From SZAS-79 sp038319115 (lineage in GTDB: Bacteria; Pseudomonadota; Gammaproteobacteria; Burkholderiales; SG8-39): a stretch of DNA of 49,074 nucleotides. The number at the start of each line of letters is the position of its first letter. Position 1 is the stretch's first letter. The notes below the pieces were generated by a model, which was given only the letters and a program-made list of their open reading frames with translations, did no database searches and had not been told where the DNA came from. Both the position numbers and the translations under genes were made by a program. The stretch covers positions 1 to 49,074 of the forward strand of contig JBBQCV010000004.1 in the NCBI GenBank assembly GCA_038319115.1, read 5' to 3'. Positions 48,995 to 49,074 of this stretch are shown here, one piece after another.

Positions 48995-49074
48995 ATGCAA
49001 GTAGACAAGGCCGATACCCCGATGTTGGGGCGCATCGCCAATTCGACGCTGGAATTTTCGCAGCGCTATGGCCG
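48995..49074 (+). CDS. Start of an unidentified gene, cut by the window end
   Basis: An ATG at 48995 behind AAGG opens a frame of 26 complete codons (Met-Gln-Val-Asp-Lys-Ala-Asp-Thr-Pro-Met-Leu-Gly-Arg) that is still open at the last base. It is divergent from the ABC-2 permease, with 96 bases between. Too little is present to name a family, and the frame may not be real. Confidence 0.45.
   Translation, partial: MQVDKADTPMLGRIANSTLEFSQRYG

Overview
The window looks like chromosome of a high-GC betaproteobacterium, probably Burkholderiales or a relative. The evidence is gene order: yicC-gmk-rpoZ-spoT facing rph-rdgB-hemW, and the long minus-strand run kdsD-kdsC-lptC-lptA-lptB-rpoN-hpf-ptsN-hprK-rapZ, which I know from betaproteobacterial genomes. 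Nearly all of the sequence is coding and no gap exceeds about 215 bases. I saw no insertion sequence, integrase, CRISPR array, rRNA or replication origin.

Layout. (1) 0-11.1 kb is mostly housekeeping: a glutathione S-transferase; the minus-strand operon yicC-gmk-rpoZ-spoT (RNA turnover, GMP phosphorylation, RNA polymerase omega, (p)ppGpp metabolism); a plus-strand operon of a Ser/Thr kinase, a PP2C phosphatase, rph, rdgB and hemW; and thiS-thiG-trmB on the minus strand. (2) 11.2-15.9 kb is a signalling group: a coiled-coil protein built of four exact-length 36-residue repeats, translationally coupled to a GAF-GAF-PAS class III adenylate cyclase, followed by an ATP-grasp-like protein; a small lipoprotein faces them. 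(3) 16.1-27.3 kb starts with tRNA-Gly(CCC) and then carries an oxidative catabolic locus. Four tightly overlapping genes (flavin reductase, DUF1028, an AroQ-like protein, a 2-hydroxyacid dehydrogenase) end against a LysR regulator. Divergent from that regulator is an operon with an HpaB-type flavin monooxygenase, a RidA protein, a polyamine-type ABC importer with an Fe/2-oxoglutarate dioxygenase gene inside it, and a GlcG/HbpS protein. Together these encode import and oxidative breakdown of a small, probably nitrogen-containing compound that I cannot identify. (4) 27.4-35.1 kb has a 5'-nucleotidase and a dipeptide-type ABC importer operon that includes a hippurate-hydrolase-like amidohydrolase. 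(5) 35.2-44.6 kb is core again: mutY, then RapZ/HPr kinase/PtsN/HPF/sigma-54 control genes and LPS transport and Kdo synthesis genes. (6) 44.7-49.1 kb is a surface locus: an orphan ABC-2 permease, a membrane-anchored helical protein, a type IV pilin behind a well-formed sigma-54 promoter, and a PglL/Wzy-type oligosaccharyltransferase that probably glycosylates the pilin. A truncated gene runs off the right end.

The parts most worth following are the catabolic locus, especially its AroQ-like protein with two substituted active-site positions; the repeat protein coupled to the adenylate cyclase; and the pilin control region, where a sigma-54 promoter, three A-tracts phased at exactly 10 bp and a 14-bp palindrome lie within 90 bases. 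All functional statements rest on motif recognition and gene context; no database search was run.
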